A stretch of 7,652 nt of DNA, from assembly GCA_030670615.1 (NCBI GenBank), contig DAOVBJ010000041.1, positions 1 through 7,652 of the forward strand. The letters run 5' to 3'. The stretch is from Candidatus Bathyarchaeota archaeon. Its GTDB lineage: Archaea; Thermoproteota; Bathyarchaeia; RBG-16-48-13; GCA-020355125. Positions 1 to 5,223 of the stretch are shown here, in pieces (position 1 is the stretch's first letter; the number at the start of each line of letters is the position of its first letter). The notes under the pieces were generated by a model, which did no database searches, was not told where the DNA came from, and was given only the letters and a program-made list of their open reading frames with translations. The translations under genes and the position numbers were made by a program.

Positions 1-252
1 CTCCGCAACAGCTTGAACCGTCTCCTGATCGGCTGCCTCAATCACTAAATCGATATCCGAGCGATTGTTTAGGTCATCAGGGTCCGTTGTACAGAAGAGA
101 TCAGGCAATGAAAGCGCCTCTTTCAAGCTGTCTACTCGACTCGAGTAGAGATCACAAATCGCAATTAACTTTGTATCCCCTGCTTTTCCATCATTTATGG
201 CACGTGCTAAGGTGCTTCCAATAGCACCACAACCGATTAATCCAACATTCAC
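1..252 (-). CDS. nadX: L-aspartate dehydrogenase, N-terminal part (partial at left edge)
   Basis: The first 84 residues of an NAD(P)-dependent dehydrogenase are present; the rest lies beyond the left edge. The N-terminus has a Rossmann nucleotide-binding loop, GLIGCGAIGS, at residues 4-13. It is followed by an acidic segment (LIAICDLYS, about residues 29-37) at the end of the second strand. The stretch IDLVIEAADQETVQAVAE near residues 67-84 matches the conserved DLVVEAASQEAV region of aspartate dehydrogenases. These enzymes oxidise L-aspartate to iminoaspartate, which feeds quinolinate and NAD synthesis through NadA and NadC; neither of those genes is in the window. The GTG start at 252-250 is firm because an in-frame TAA lies directly before it, and a GGTGG ribosome-binding site (263-259) sits 6 bases upstream. 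Homoserine dehydrogenase and other Rossmann reductases are less likely given the EAADQE motif. The C-terminal catalytic domain cannot be checked here. Confidence 0.8.
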   Translation of the reverse strand, partial: MNVGLIGCGAIGSTLARAINDGKAGDTKLIAICDLYSSRVDSLKEALSLPDLFCTTDPDDLNNRSDIDLVIEAADQETVQAVAE

Positions 253-258
253 TTACAA

Positions 259-263
259 CCACC
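259..263 (-). promoter_or_regulatory. Ribosome binding site of aspartate dehydrogenase
   Basis: GGTGG on the minus strand resembles the archaeal Shine-Dalgarno core GGTGA and lies 6 bases before the GTG codon at 252-250. Together with the in-frame stop immediately before GTG it fixes this non-ATG start. Confidence 0.5.
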
Positions 264-522
264 AAACCCGATAAGCTACCAGTTACCTAAACACTCTCCT
301 ACGACCCTAAATAATCAGACACAGAGATAAGATAAAAGCTTTCCATGAGATTATCATCCGAGGCAAGAGCAGTATAGCCACCAGGCCCCATTTGATTCGC
401 TTGAAGATTGAAAAGATAAGAGTATGAATGACATTAAATCGATTGTAATTCCAAGTGTATCTTTGACACTTCTTCAATGCAACTGAAAGAAAGATAAAAC
501 AACATCCTCACTGGAATACACC

Positions 523-660
523 TTAGACGCTTGGACGCCCTTGAAGTATAAAACATAGCTGAACCTCGCTGAGACCACTGTGAATTCTTTCTATTGTAGC
601 TACCACAGCTTTCTTATCTATACCACAAGCCTCACAAATGGCCTCCATCAACGCCCCCAT
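523..660 (-). CDS. Possible small protein, 45 residues, unknown function
   Basis: An ATG-started frame of 45 codons ends in TAA; an in-frame TAG immediately precedes the ATG, so it cannot be longer. The product begins MGALMEAICEACGID and ends EVQLCFILQGRPSV. It looks mainly helical, with Cys at positions 9 and 12 in a CEAC pair and a third Cys near 37. A TATA-like element (TTTATA near 733-739) lies about 75 bases upstream, which would give a leader of about 50 bases. There is no clear Shine-Dalgarno sequence. I do not recognise a family. A frame this long can arise by chance in a 500-base spacer, so this is only a candidate. Confidence 0.25.
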   Translation of the reverse strand: MGALMEAICEACGIDKKAVVATIERIHSGLSEVQLCFILQGRPSV

Positions 661-727
661 CTAGGAGGGCATCCTGCCACGTAAAAGCCTAGGTCTTTAG
701 ATAGCTAGCTCAACGCAAACGCGTGGA

Positions 728-762
728 AACAAGTATAAATCTCGTCGATCAGGGTGGACGAG
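728..762 (-). terminator. Hairpin with T-rich tail at the end of the DUF655 gene
   Basis: On the minus strand CTCGTC (762-757) and GACGAG (746-741) form a perfect 6-bp stem around a 10-base loop that contains the TGA stop of the DUF655 gene. The stem is followed by ATTTATACTTGTTT, a T-rich run. Archaeal termination depends mainly on T tracts and needs no hairpin, so the stem may serve as an RNA 3' end or be incidental. Confidence 0.4.
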
Positions 763-1360
763 TGAAGATCCGATACTTCGATTCTTCAGACAACTCCTCT
801 ATAACCCTCTTGACAATGAGCTTGGCTGGGTCATGAAGCTCTGCTCTATCCTTCAAGTCTTGGAAGCTGATAAACGGCTTTCGCTCTCTAGCCCCCAAGA
901 TGGTCCACATATATTTTTTGCCGATGCCAGGTAGAAGCTCCAGAGAATGCATTCTCGGCGTCATTGCCGAAGCGTTATTAAAGAAACCAATGAACCTTCC
1001 CTCTTGATTCCTCACGATCTCCTCGATGACGTTGGGTAACTCCGTTCGTGCTAAAGCGGTTAAGTCTTGATAGATGATTCTCCCCAGAATGTGGTCGATC
1101 TTTTCTCTGCTCAAGTCTTTGCCGATGTAGAGCCTCTCTCCAAGAGCGGGCACTGCGTCTCTCATCGCTATTGCTTCGAGGAGGGTGAAGTAGCTTTCTC
1201 CAAGAAGCTGAACCATGGGCTCCGCTCGATAGGCACCTCGCCCCATCATTCCTCGGGATAAAAAGTCTAAGACGTATGCGAAGTCTTCAAACTTCTTTTG
1301 GATACGAGAAACGTTGAAACCCATGACCCAGTTCAATCCTACGTTATTATGGTATATCAT
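749..1360 (-). CDS. DUF655 (COG1491) predicted nucleic-acid-binding protein
   Basis: A 203-residue protein of the archaeal DUF655 family. Visible family features are FEDFAYVLDFLSRG (residues 24-37) and GESYFTLLEAI with ALGERLYIGKD (about 54-82), the likely OB-like beta barrel. After these come TELPNVIEEIV (106-116) and a helix-hairpin-helix LELLPGIGKKYMWTIL (140-155), followed by KPFISFQDLKDR and DPAKLIVKRVIEEL. Helix-hairpin-helix motifs contact the nucleic-acid backbone, so RNA or DNA binding is expected; the cellular role is not established. In many archaea this gene sits with rpl21e, rpoF and the rRNA dimethyltransferase gene ksgA, but none of these is adjacent here. The start is uncertain. 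Met1 (1360) has only a GAGG abutting it, and the homology begins near residue 24. Met13 (1324-1322) would fit better with a TATA-like CATAAATAA near 1367-1375. The family call is firm; the N-terminus is not. Confidence 0.85.
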   Translation of the reverse strand: MIYHNNVGLNWVMGFNVSRIQKKFEDFAYVLDFLSRGMMGRGAYRAEPMVQLLGESYFTLLEAIAMRDAVPALGERLYIGKDLSREKIDHILGRIIYQDLTALARTELPNVIEEIVRNQEGRFIGFFNNASAMTPRMHSLELLPGIGKKYMWTILGARERKPFISFQDLKDRAELHDPAKLIVKRVIEELSEESKYRIFTRPP

Positions 1361-1468
1361 CCTCTTTATTTATGTTCTGAAAAAACAGTTTTTAAGACGC
1401 TCACGCGGCCCGACAACGGTACATGGAAGAAGAAAGGAGAATCTACCTACAAAATAAGTAAATAAGAT

Positions 1469-1540
1469 GGCTCCTCCTTGAATTTAACCGGAGTTTCACT
1501 CTTCAGCAAGATCAGGTTTATCCGAGGGCTCCTCCTCGAA
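1469..1540. repeat. Imperfect 14-base direct repeat pair
   Basis: GGCTCCTCCTTGAA at 1469-1482 recurs as GGCTCCTCCTCGAA at 1527-1540, 13 of 14 bases identical, 44 bases apart. On the minus strand both read as purine-rich GAGGAGCC elements resembling strong ribosome-binding sequences, yet no solid start codon follows either one. Confidence 0.5.
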
Positions 1541-1551
1541 GTGATTCGAGG
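1534..1551. other. Short perfect hairpin with GNRA-type loop
   Basis: CCTCGAA-GTGA-TTCGAGG forms a perfect 7-bp stem with a 4-base loop. If transcribed from the plus strand the loop is GUGA, a GNRA tetraloop; from the minus strand it is UCAC. It lies in the PFK-DUF655 spacer and overlaps the second copy of the direct repeat. Function is unknown. Confidence 0.45.
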
Positions 1552-1653
1552 TGAATGGAAATGCACCTATCACCGAAACATATTCAGAAATAGCGGTGGA
1601 AAACCGAGGGGCTGTCTGTAGCTAACTGGTTAATAGGATTTTGGAGCGTGTTT

Positions 1654-2625
1654 TTAAATCGCTAACTCTTCAGCTAGCTTATACATCCTCCTGTCGATTC
1701 GCTTTTTGACTCTGCAGACATACTCCAAATCCTTGGAAATAATGGTGTCCCCTTTTAAACCAACCATTTTACTTTGAGCCCCATCTAACAACAGTTCCAC
1801 TGCCCTCGTTCCAAACAAGTTGGCGATCAGGCGACTTCGAGCTGTAGGCGAACCCCCCCTCTGAACGTGGCCAAGGATGGTATGTCGAACCTCGAAGCGT
1901 GTATGAGTTCGGATGTGATCGACTACATTATAGGTGTCTCCTATCCCCTCCGCTGCGACGATGATGGTCGTGGTCTTCCCCCACTCGTCGTAAAGCTTTA
2001 ATTTCTGGCAAATGCTGTCGAGATTAAACTTTATTTCCGGGATTAAGATAACACCTGCACCGGCTGTTAGACCTATTGACACCGCTAAGAATCCTCTGTC
2101 CCTGCCCATGACTTCAACCACGAAGACTCGGCCGTGGGATTGAGCGGTGTCTCGGATTTTGTCGATGGCTTGGAGGGCCGTGTTCACCGCGGTGTCGAAG
2201 CCTATGGTTTCATCGGTTCCCGTCACATCGTTGTCAATGGTTGCTGGTATGCCAATTACAGGGATCTCGATGGCTGTTTGAAGTGCTAGAGCGCCTCTGA
2301 AAGATCCGTCTCCTCCGATCACTATCAAACCGTCCAGTCCATTCTTCAGGATAGTCTCCCTTCCCTTCTCAAGGCCTTTGGGAGTCCTGAATTCAGGGCA
2401 CCTAACCGATTTTAAGAAAGTCCCTCCCAAATGGATGATGCCGCCCACGGAGCGAAGGTTCAAGGGTCTAATTTGATTTATAGTCAGTCCATAATAGCCT
2501 CTCTTTACTCCAACCACGTCCACGCCACGGGGAATGGCGTATCGAACCACTGCCCTGATGGCAGCATTCATGCCTGGAGCGTCTCCACCACTCGTTACGA
2601 CACCTATCTTCAAAGGAAACAGCAA
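1654..2625 (-). CDS. pfkA: 6-phosphofructokinase, PFK-A family, ATP-type
   Basis: A 323-residue cytosolic enzyme, close to the usual 320 of bacterial PfkA, that phosphorylates fructose 6-phosphate to fructose 1,6-bisphosphate. Seen in order: the glycine loop TSGGDAPGMN (11-20), LGGTFLKSVR (67-76, phosphate-binding Arg76), GGDGS (104-108), ATIDND (128-133, catalytic Asp131), VEVMGRDRG (170-178), AAEG (224-227), VRHTILGHVQRGGSP (246-260). The discriminating sites are Gly106 and Ala128. PPi-dependent relatives carry Asp and Lys there, so ATP is the likely donor. The start is non-ATG: TTG at 2625 (or the in-frame TTG at 2613), since no in-frame ATG follows the upstream TAG. A good TATA box about 40 bp upstream gives a predicted start of transcription near 2640. 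Archaea mostly use ADP-dependent or PfkB-type kinases, so this family is uncommon there and may have come by transfer. Allosteric behaviour cannot be read from the sequence. Confidence 0.93.
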   Translation of the reverse strand: MLFPLKIGVVTSGGDAPGMNAAIRAVVRYAIPRGVDVVGVKRGYYGLTINQIRPLNLRSVGGIIHLGGTFLKSVRCPEFRTPKGLEKGRETILKNGLDGLIVIGGDGSFRGALALQTAIEIPVIGIPATIDNDVTGTDETIGFDTAVNTALQAIDKIRDTAQSHGRVFVVEVMGRDRGFLAVSIGLTAGAGVILIPEIKFNLDSICQKLKLYDEWGKTTTIIVAAEGIGDTYNVVDHIRTHTRFEVRHTILGHVQRGGSPTARSRLIANLFGTRAVELLLDGAQSKMVGLKGDTIISKDLEYVCRVKKRIDRRMYKLAEELAI

Positions 2626-2661
2626 CCCTAAACAATCATGAAAGAGAAGAATTGAGCCATC

Positions 2662-2673
2662 CTATATATTTTC
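2662..2673 (-). promoter_or_regulatory. TATA box of the PFK gene
   Basis: GAAAATATATAG on the minus strand is a strong archaeal TATA-like element. Its centre near 2667 predicts transcription starting around 2640, about 15 bases before the TTG at 2625. This supports a short leader and the non-ATG start. Confidence 0.6.
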
Positions 2674-3034
2674 TATTGTGAGGTGTTGTCCTAACCCCTA
2701 GTTAGTTGATTGTAGAGCTTCGTCTCTCCCTCACTTTCTTCAGACACAACCTCACTAAAGGAAGATGAACGGTAATTTACATAAAAAATATCAAAAAACG
2801 GAGATGGAACGGAAAAGGCCCATGATCTAACGATGAATTGAAACAAGTAGTATGCAGTGCCAATCTATTGAAATTTCGTCTCTAGACTTTGTTATGATAG
2901 AGTGTTAACAAGGGGATACAAGAGTTCAGACTTAAGTTTAACCCAAAGGATAGAACTGAGTTTCGTCTAGCTAAGGTCGATGATCAGGCCACATAAGAAA
3001 GGGGTGGAGGATAATTAGCGAATGGAACAGAAGA

Positions 3035-3044
3035 ATAAGCTTAT
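3035..3044. repeat. 10-bp palindrome after the S10 stop codon
   Basis: ATAAGCTTAT is perfectly self-complementary and begins 3 bases after the S10 stop (3047). On the S10 transcript it is followed by the pyrimidine-rich TTCTTCTGTTCC. It is a possible 3'-end or termination signal but has no loop, so a hairpin would be weak. Confidence 0.3.
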
Positions 3045-3046
3045 CG

Positions 3047-3355
3047 TTACATTAATGTTATTTCGATGTAGACGTTATCTGGAACCTTGATCCGCATAAT
3101 GCGCCTCATACAGCGCTCATTGGCGTCAATGTCAAGCAACCTCTTATGAATCCTCATCTCAAAATGATCCCACGTGCTGGTGCCTTCCCCACAGGGAGAC
3201 TTCCTCGTCGGAACCTTCAGGTGCTTCGTAGGAAGGGGAATTGGACCCGCAACCCGCACACCCGTCTTCACAGCAATGTCCTTTAGCTCTCTACAGACCT
3301 CTTCCAGCCTATCTATGCTCGTACTGGTCAGGTGAATTCTAGCCTTTTGAACCAT
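3047..3355 (-). CDS. rps10: Ribosomal protein S10 (uS10)
   Basis: A 102-residue small-subunit head protein, the usual archaeal length. It begins with the conserved first strand KARIHLTSTSIDRLEEVC (4-21), then VAGPIPLPTKHLKVPTRKSP (35-54), the long loop that enters the ribosomal head. WDHFEMRIHKRLLDI (62-76) and the C-terminal strand VPDNVYIEITLM complete the fold. It starts at ATG with a GGTG sequence about 9-12 bases upstream. It lies downstream of EF-1alpha on the same strand, the standard archaeal order tuf-rps10. The 138-base gap and a T-rich run in it suggest that the two genes are not tightly coupled here. Confidence 0.96.
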   Translation of the reverse strand: MVQKARIHLTSTSIDRLEEVCRELKDIAVKTGVRVAGPIPLPTKHLKVPTRKSPCGEGTSTWDHFEMRIHKRLLDIDANERCMRRIMRIKVPDNVYIEITLM

Positions 3356-3443
3356 TATTTCGACGCACCAACACTCGTTATCTGCTTTACCCGATCTCCA
3401 TTCAGAGTCTCTACCACAAAGGATGAAGATAGTCTAACTTTTC

Positions 3444-3480
3444 AAAAATAGATAGAGAAACCGAGAAATAAAAAGGTGTT
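3444..3480 (-). terminator. T-rich terminator-like run after EF-1alpha
   Basis: Downstream of the EF-1alpha TAA the minus strand reads AGGGGTTTCAACACC followed by TTTTTATTTCTC, then a second T run, CTATTTTTG, near 3443-3452. Archaeal RNA polymerase terminates at T tracts of this kind. AGGGGT and ACACCT could form a weak imperfect stem. The run may separate EF-1alpha from S10 transcription, or attenuate it. Confidence 0.45.
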
Positions 3481-3493
3481 GAAACCCCTGATT

Positions 3494-4792
3494 TTAAGCC
3501 TTCTCCGTGATTTCTCTGACAACGCCAGCGGCAACTGTTGTCCCCATGTCGCGAATTGCAAATCTACCAAGTGGTGGAAAGTTGGTGTACGTTTCAATGG
3601 CTATGGGCCTGAGGGGTTTAAACCTTACAAGGGCGCCGTCGCCGGTCTTCAGAAAATCGGGTTTCTCCTCTACAACTTGTCCAGTTCTAGGGTCTATCTT
3701 TTGAATCAATTCTATGAAAGTAGCCGCCATGGTTACGGTGTGGCTGTGAATGACAGGTGTGTAGCCGGTTGCGATGGCCGTTGGATGGTGGATTACGATG
3801 ATCTGCCCGATGAATTCCTTGACAACGGTGGGCGGGTCGGATACCAATCCGATGACGTCGCCTCTGCGGGCGTCTGCCCTAGAGATGCCTTTGACGTTAA
3901 ATCCGATGTTGTCTCCCGGGCCGGCCTCGGGGATCTCAGTGTGGTGGGTTTCAATGGATCGTACTTCTCCCTTGATTCCTGAAGGCATTATTATTACTTG
4001 ATCACCGACCTTCATCACGCCAGTTTCAACTCGCCCCACTGGAACGGTGCCAACGCCAGTGATCGTATAAACATCTTGGATGGGTAGACGAAGGGGCTTG
4101 TCAATAGGCTTAGCGGGAACAGTAAAGTTGTCTAGAGCTTGTACAAGCGTGGGACCCTTGTACCACGGCATGTTTTTGCTCCTCTCCGCCAAGTTATCCC
4201 CAGTCCATCCGGAAGTGGGAACAAACGAAATGTTTTCGACACGGTACCCCGTGATTTTAAGCAAGTCTGAAACCCCATTTCGGACATCTTCATACCGCTC
4301 TTGACCCCATTTCACCGTTGCGTCATCCATCTTGTTTATGGCAACGACTAGCTGATTCACTCCAAGCGTCTTGGCAAGGAAAGCATGTTCCCTTGTCTGG
4401 CCTCCAGGCCCGATACCCGCTTCGTACTCACCCGTCTTCGCGGAGACGAATAGGATAGCGCCGTCGGCTTGACTTGTCCCTGTGATCATGTTTTTAATGA
4501 AGTCTCGGTGTCCCGGCGCGTCGATGACTGTGAAGAAGTATTTAGGTGTCTCGAACTTCCAGAAGGAGAGGTCGATGGTTAATCCTCGTTCACGCTCCTC
4601 TTTGAACTTGTCGAGAACCCAAGCAAATTTGAAGGTTGACTTACCGAGGGTCTTCGATTCTTGCTCGTACCTCGCGATTGTGCGTTCATCGATGGCCTTA
4701 GTCAAGTAGAAGAGGCGACCTACGGTTGTGCTCTTTCCATGGTCTACGTGACCCATTACTACGACGTTTAAATGGGGTTTTGCACTGCTCAT
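3494..4792 (-). CDS. tuf: Translation elongation factor 1-alpha (aEF1A)
   Basis: A 432-residue GTPase that delivers aminoacyl-tRNA to the ribosome. All GTPase motifs are intact: GHVDHGKS (P-loop, 14-21), switch I Thr72 in ERGLTID, DAPGH (91-95), NKMD (153-156) and the TSGWTGDN region (193-200). Domains II and III follow (about 220-432), with GTVPVGRVETGVMK and a C-terminal FAIRDMGTTVAAGVV. The motif GEYEAGIGPGGQTREHA (121-137) is of archaeal/eukaryal rather than bacterial EF-Tu type. The ATG start is set by the usual short N-terminus and by a TATA box 30-40 bp upstream, predicting transcription near 4800 and a leader of only about 8 bases. S10 lies downstream on the same strand. S7 upstream is divergent, and the EF-2 gene often found beside it is missing. 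Confidence 0.97.
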   Translation of the reverse strand: MSSAKPHLNVVVMGHVDHGKSTTVGRLFYLTKAIDERTIARYEQESKTLGKSTFKFAWVLDKFKEERERGLTIDLSFWKFETPKYFFTVIDAPGHRDFIKNMITGTSQADGAILFVSAKTGEYEAGIGPGGQTREHAFLAKTLGVNQLVVAINKMDDATVKWGQERYEDVRNGVSDLLKITGYRVENISFVPTSGWTGDNLAERSKNMPWYKGPTLVQALDNFTVPAKPIDKPLRLPIQDVYTITGVGTVPVGRVETGVMKVGDQVIIMPSGIKGEVRSIETHHTEIPEAGPGDNIGFNVKGISRADARRGDVIGLVSDPPTVVKEFIGQIIVIHHPTAIATGYTPVIHSHTVTMAATFIELIQKIDPRTGQVVEEKPDFLKTGDGALVRFKPLRPIAIETYTNFPPLGRFAIRDMGTTVAAGVVREITEKA

Positions 4793-4820
4793 TCGTCATC
4801 GCCCTTTATATTTTGGTAAT

Positions 4821-4831
4821 CCTATATAAAC
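4821..4831 (-). promoter_or_regulatory. TATA box of EF-1alpha gene
   Basis: GTTTATATAGG on the minus strand is a near-consensus archaeal TATA element. Its centre at about 4826 places the transcription start near 4800, so the message would have an almost leaderless start at the ATG 4792. Confidence 0.65.
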
Positions 4832-4875
4832 TTCTATCGTGTAGAGAGTATGTACAGTCAATGCGCTAATATTAA

Positions 4876-4920
4876 AAAGTTTTGCTCCTCGATCTCTTGC
4901 GCGCGCATCAATAAAACTTT
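4876..4920. repeat. Inverted repeat enclosing a GC palindrome
   Basis: AAAGTTTT (4876-4883) and AAAACTTT (4913-4920) are perfect reverse complements. Between them is the self-complementary TGCGCGCGCA (4898-4907). The element lies about 50 bp upstream of the EF-1alpha TATA box, where an upstream regulatory or DNA-structural element could sit. Its role is unknown. Confidence 0.4.
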
Positions 4921-5172
4921 ACGATTAAACCCCCTTCCTCGCTATCGCTTTGTAGACCGCATGCAAGTAAGTTGAGAAGACCGTGATACCTTTACTCGCA
5001 AAACATCGAATATCTTGAGCAAGATGCTTTAGCAAGTTATTGAAGGGGAAAAGTATAGGGGCATCTAGAAAAGTTTTTTCTGTAAGAGAGGTTCCCCACT
5101 AGGGATAATGTTGACAGCAGCGCGTGTTCTATCCTAAACCCGCGTGTGTAAAGGAGTAATTCTGGGTTGGAT

Positions 5173-5184
5173 AAAGTTTATATG
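5173..5184 (+). promoter_or_regulatory. TATA box of S7 gene
   Basis: AAAGTTTATATG is a good TATA-like element; its centre near 5180 predicts transcription from about 5206. This gives a leader of about 18 bases and leaves the out-of-frame ATG at 5193-5195 outside the message. Confidence 0.6.
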
Positions 5185-5210
5185 AGGATTTAATGGTAGA
5201 CCATCTGGTT

Positions 5211-5216
5211 AAGGTG
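5211..5216 (+). promoter_or_regulatory. Ribosome binding site that sets the S7 TTG start
   Basis: AAGGTG lies 7 bases before TTG at 5224. No in-frame ATG or GTG is available near the conserved N-terminus, so this site decides the start. Confidence 0.65.
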
Positions 5217-5223
5217 CGATTCA

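Larger units (their letters stand above)
253..748. other. Long spacer between aspartate dehydrogenase and DUF655 gene
   Basis: About 500 bases without a confident gene. It holds the GGTGG site for aspartate dehydrogenase, the terminator-like hairpin at the end of the DUF655 gene, and two short minus-strand open frames (299-391 and 523-660). There is also a weak inverted repeat, AAGTGT (453-458) and ACACTT (466-471). I see no tRNA, repeat array or insertion-sequence end. A TATA-like TTTATA on the minus strand near 733-739 could drive a short transcript toward 660. Confidence 0.6.
1361..1653. other. Spacer between PFK and DUF655 genes with hairpin and short repeats
   Basis: 293 bases with no confident gene. 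It contains a 7-bp hairpin (1534-1551), a near-perfect 14-base direct repeat (1469-1482 and 1527-1540), and a small palindrome AAAAACAGTTTTT at 1381-1393 just before the DUF655 promoter region. A minus-strand frame runs open from 1621 to 1496 between two stops but has no ATG. PFK has no T-rich terminator after its stop, so read-through from PFK into this spacer is possible. Confidence 0.55.
2626..3046. other. Spacer between S10 and PFK genes, no gene seen
   Basis: 421 bases. Only short open frames are present, for example 21 codons from an ATG near 2765 on the plus strand. I found no tRNA-like T-loop consensus, no repeat array and no insertion-sequence ends. The PFK TATA box lies at 2662-2673. 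A 10-bp palindrome, ATAAGCTTAT at 3035-3044, follows the S10 stop codon, and the S10 transcript would then enter a pyrimidine-rich stretch (3020-3001 on the minus strand) that may help termination. Confidence 0.6.
4793..5223. other. Divergent promoter region between EF-1alpha and S7
   Basis: 431 bases containing the two TATA boxes. It also has an inverted repeat with 8-bp arms (4876-4883 and 4913-4920) around a 10-bp GC palindrome (4898-4907), and a second small inverted repeat AGAAAA-GTT-TTTTCT (5067-5081). The heptamer CGCGTGT occurs twice near 5120 and 5141. A minus-strand frame is open from 5098 to 4925 without an ATG. No RNA gene or transposon end is recognised. Confidence 0.55.

Noticed and set aside
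253..748. tRNA or other structured RNA gene in the longer spacers
   Set aside because: Looked for the T-loop consensus and acceptor pairing on both strands here and at 2626-3046 and 4793-5223; none found by eye.
1654..2625. PPi-dependent phosphofructokinase
   Set aside because: GGDGS and ATIDND carry Gly and Ala at the positions where PPi enzymes have Asp and Lys.
2765..2830. 21-codon plus-strand frame with GGAAG before its ATG
   Set aside because: Too short, lysine-rich from AT-rich sequence, no promoter at a fitting distance, and no recognisable homology.
3001..3090. GGTGGAGG followed by a 22-codon plus-strand frame from ATG 3022
   Set aside because: The ribosome-binding-like sequence is good, but the frame is tiny, runs antisense into the end of S10 and has no promoter; probably chance.
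3476..3982. 168-codon plus-strand open frame opposite EF-1alpha
   Set aside because: It is a shadow of the EF-1alpha coding strand with no family resemblance; EF-1alpha on the minus strand explains the region fully.
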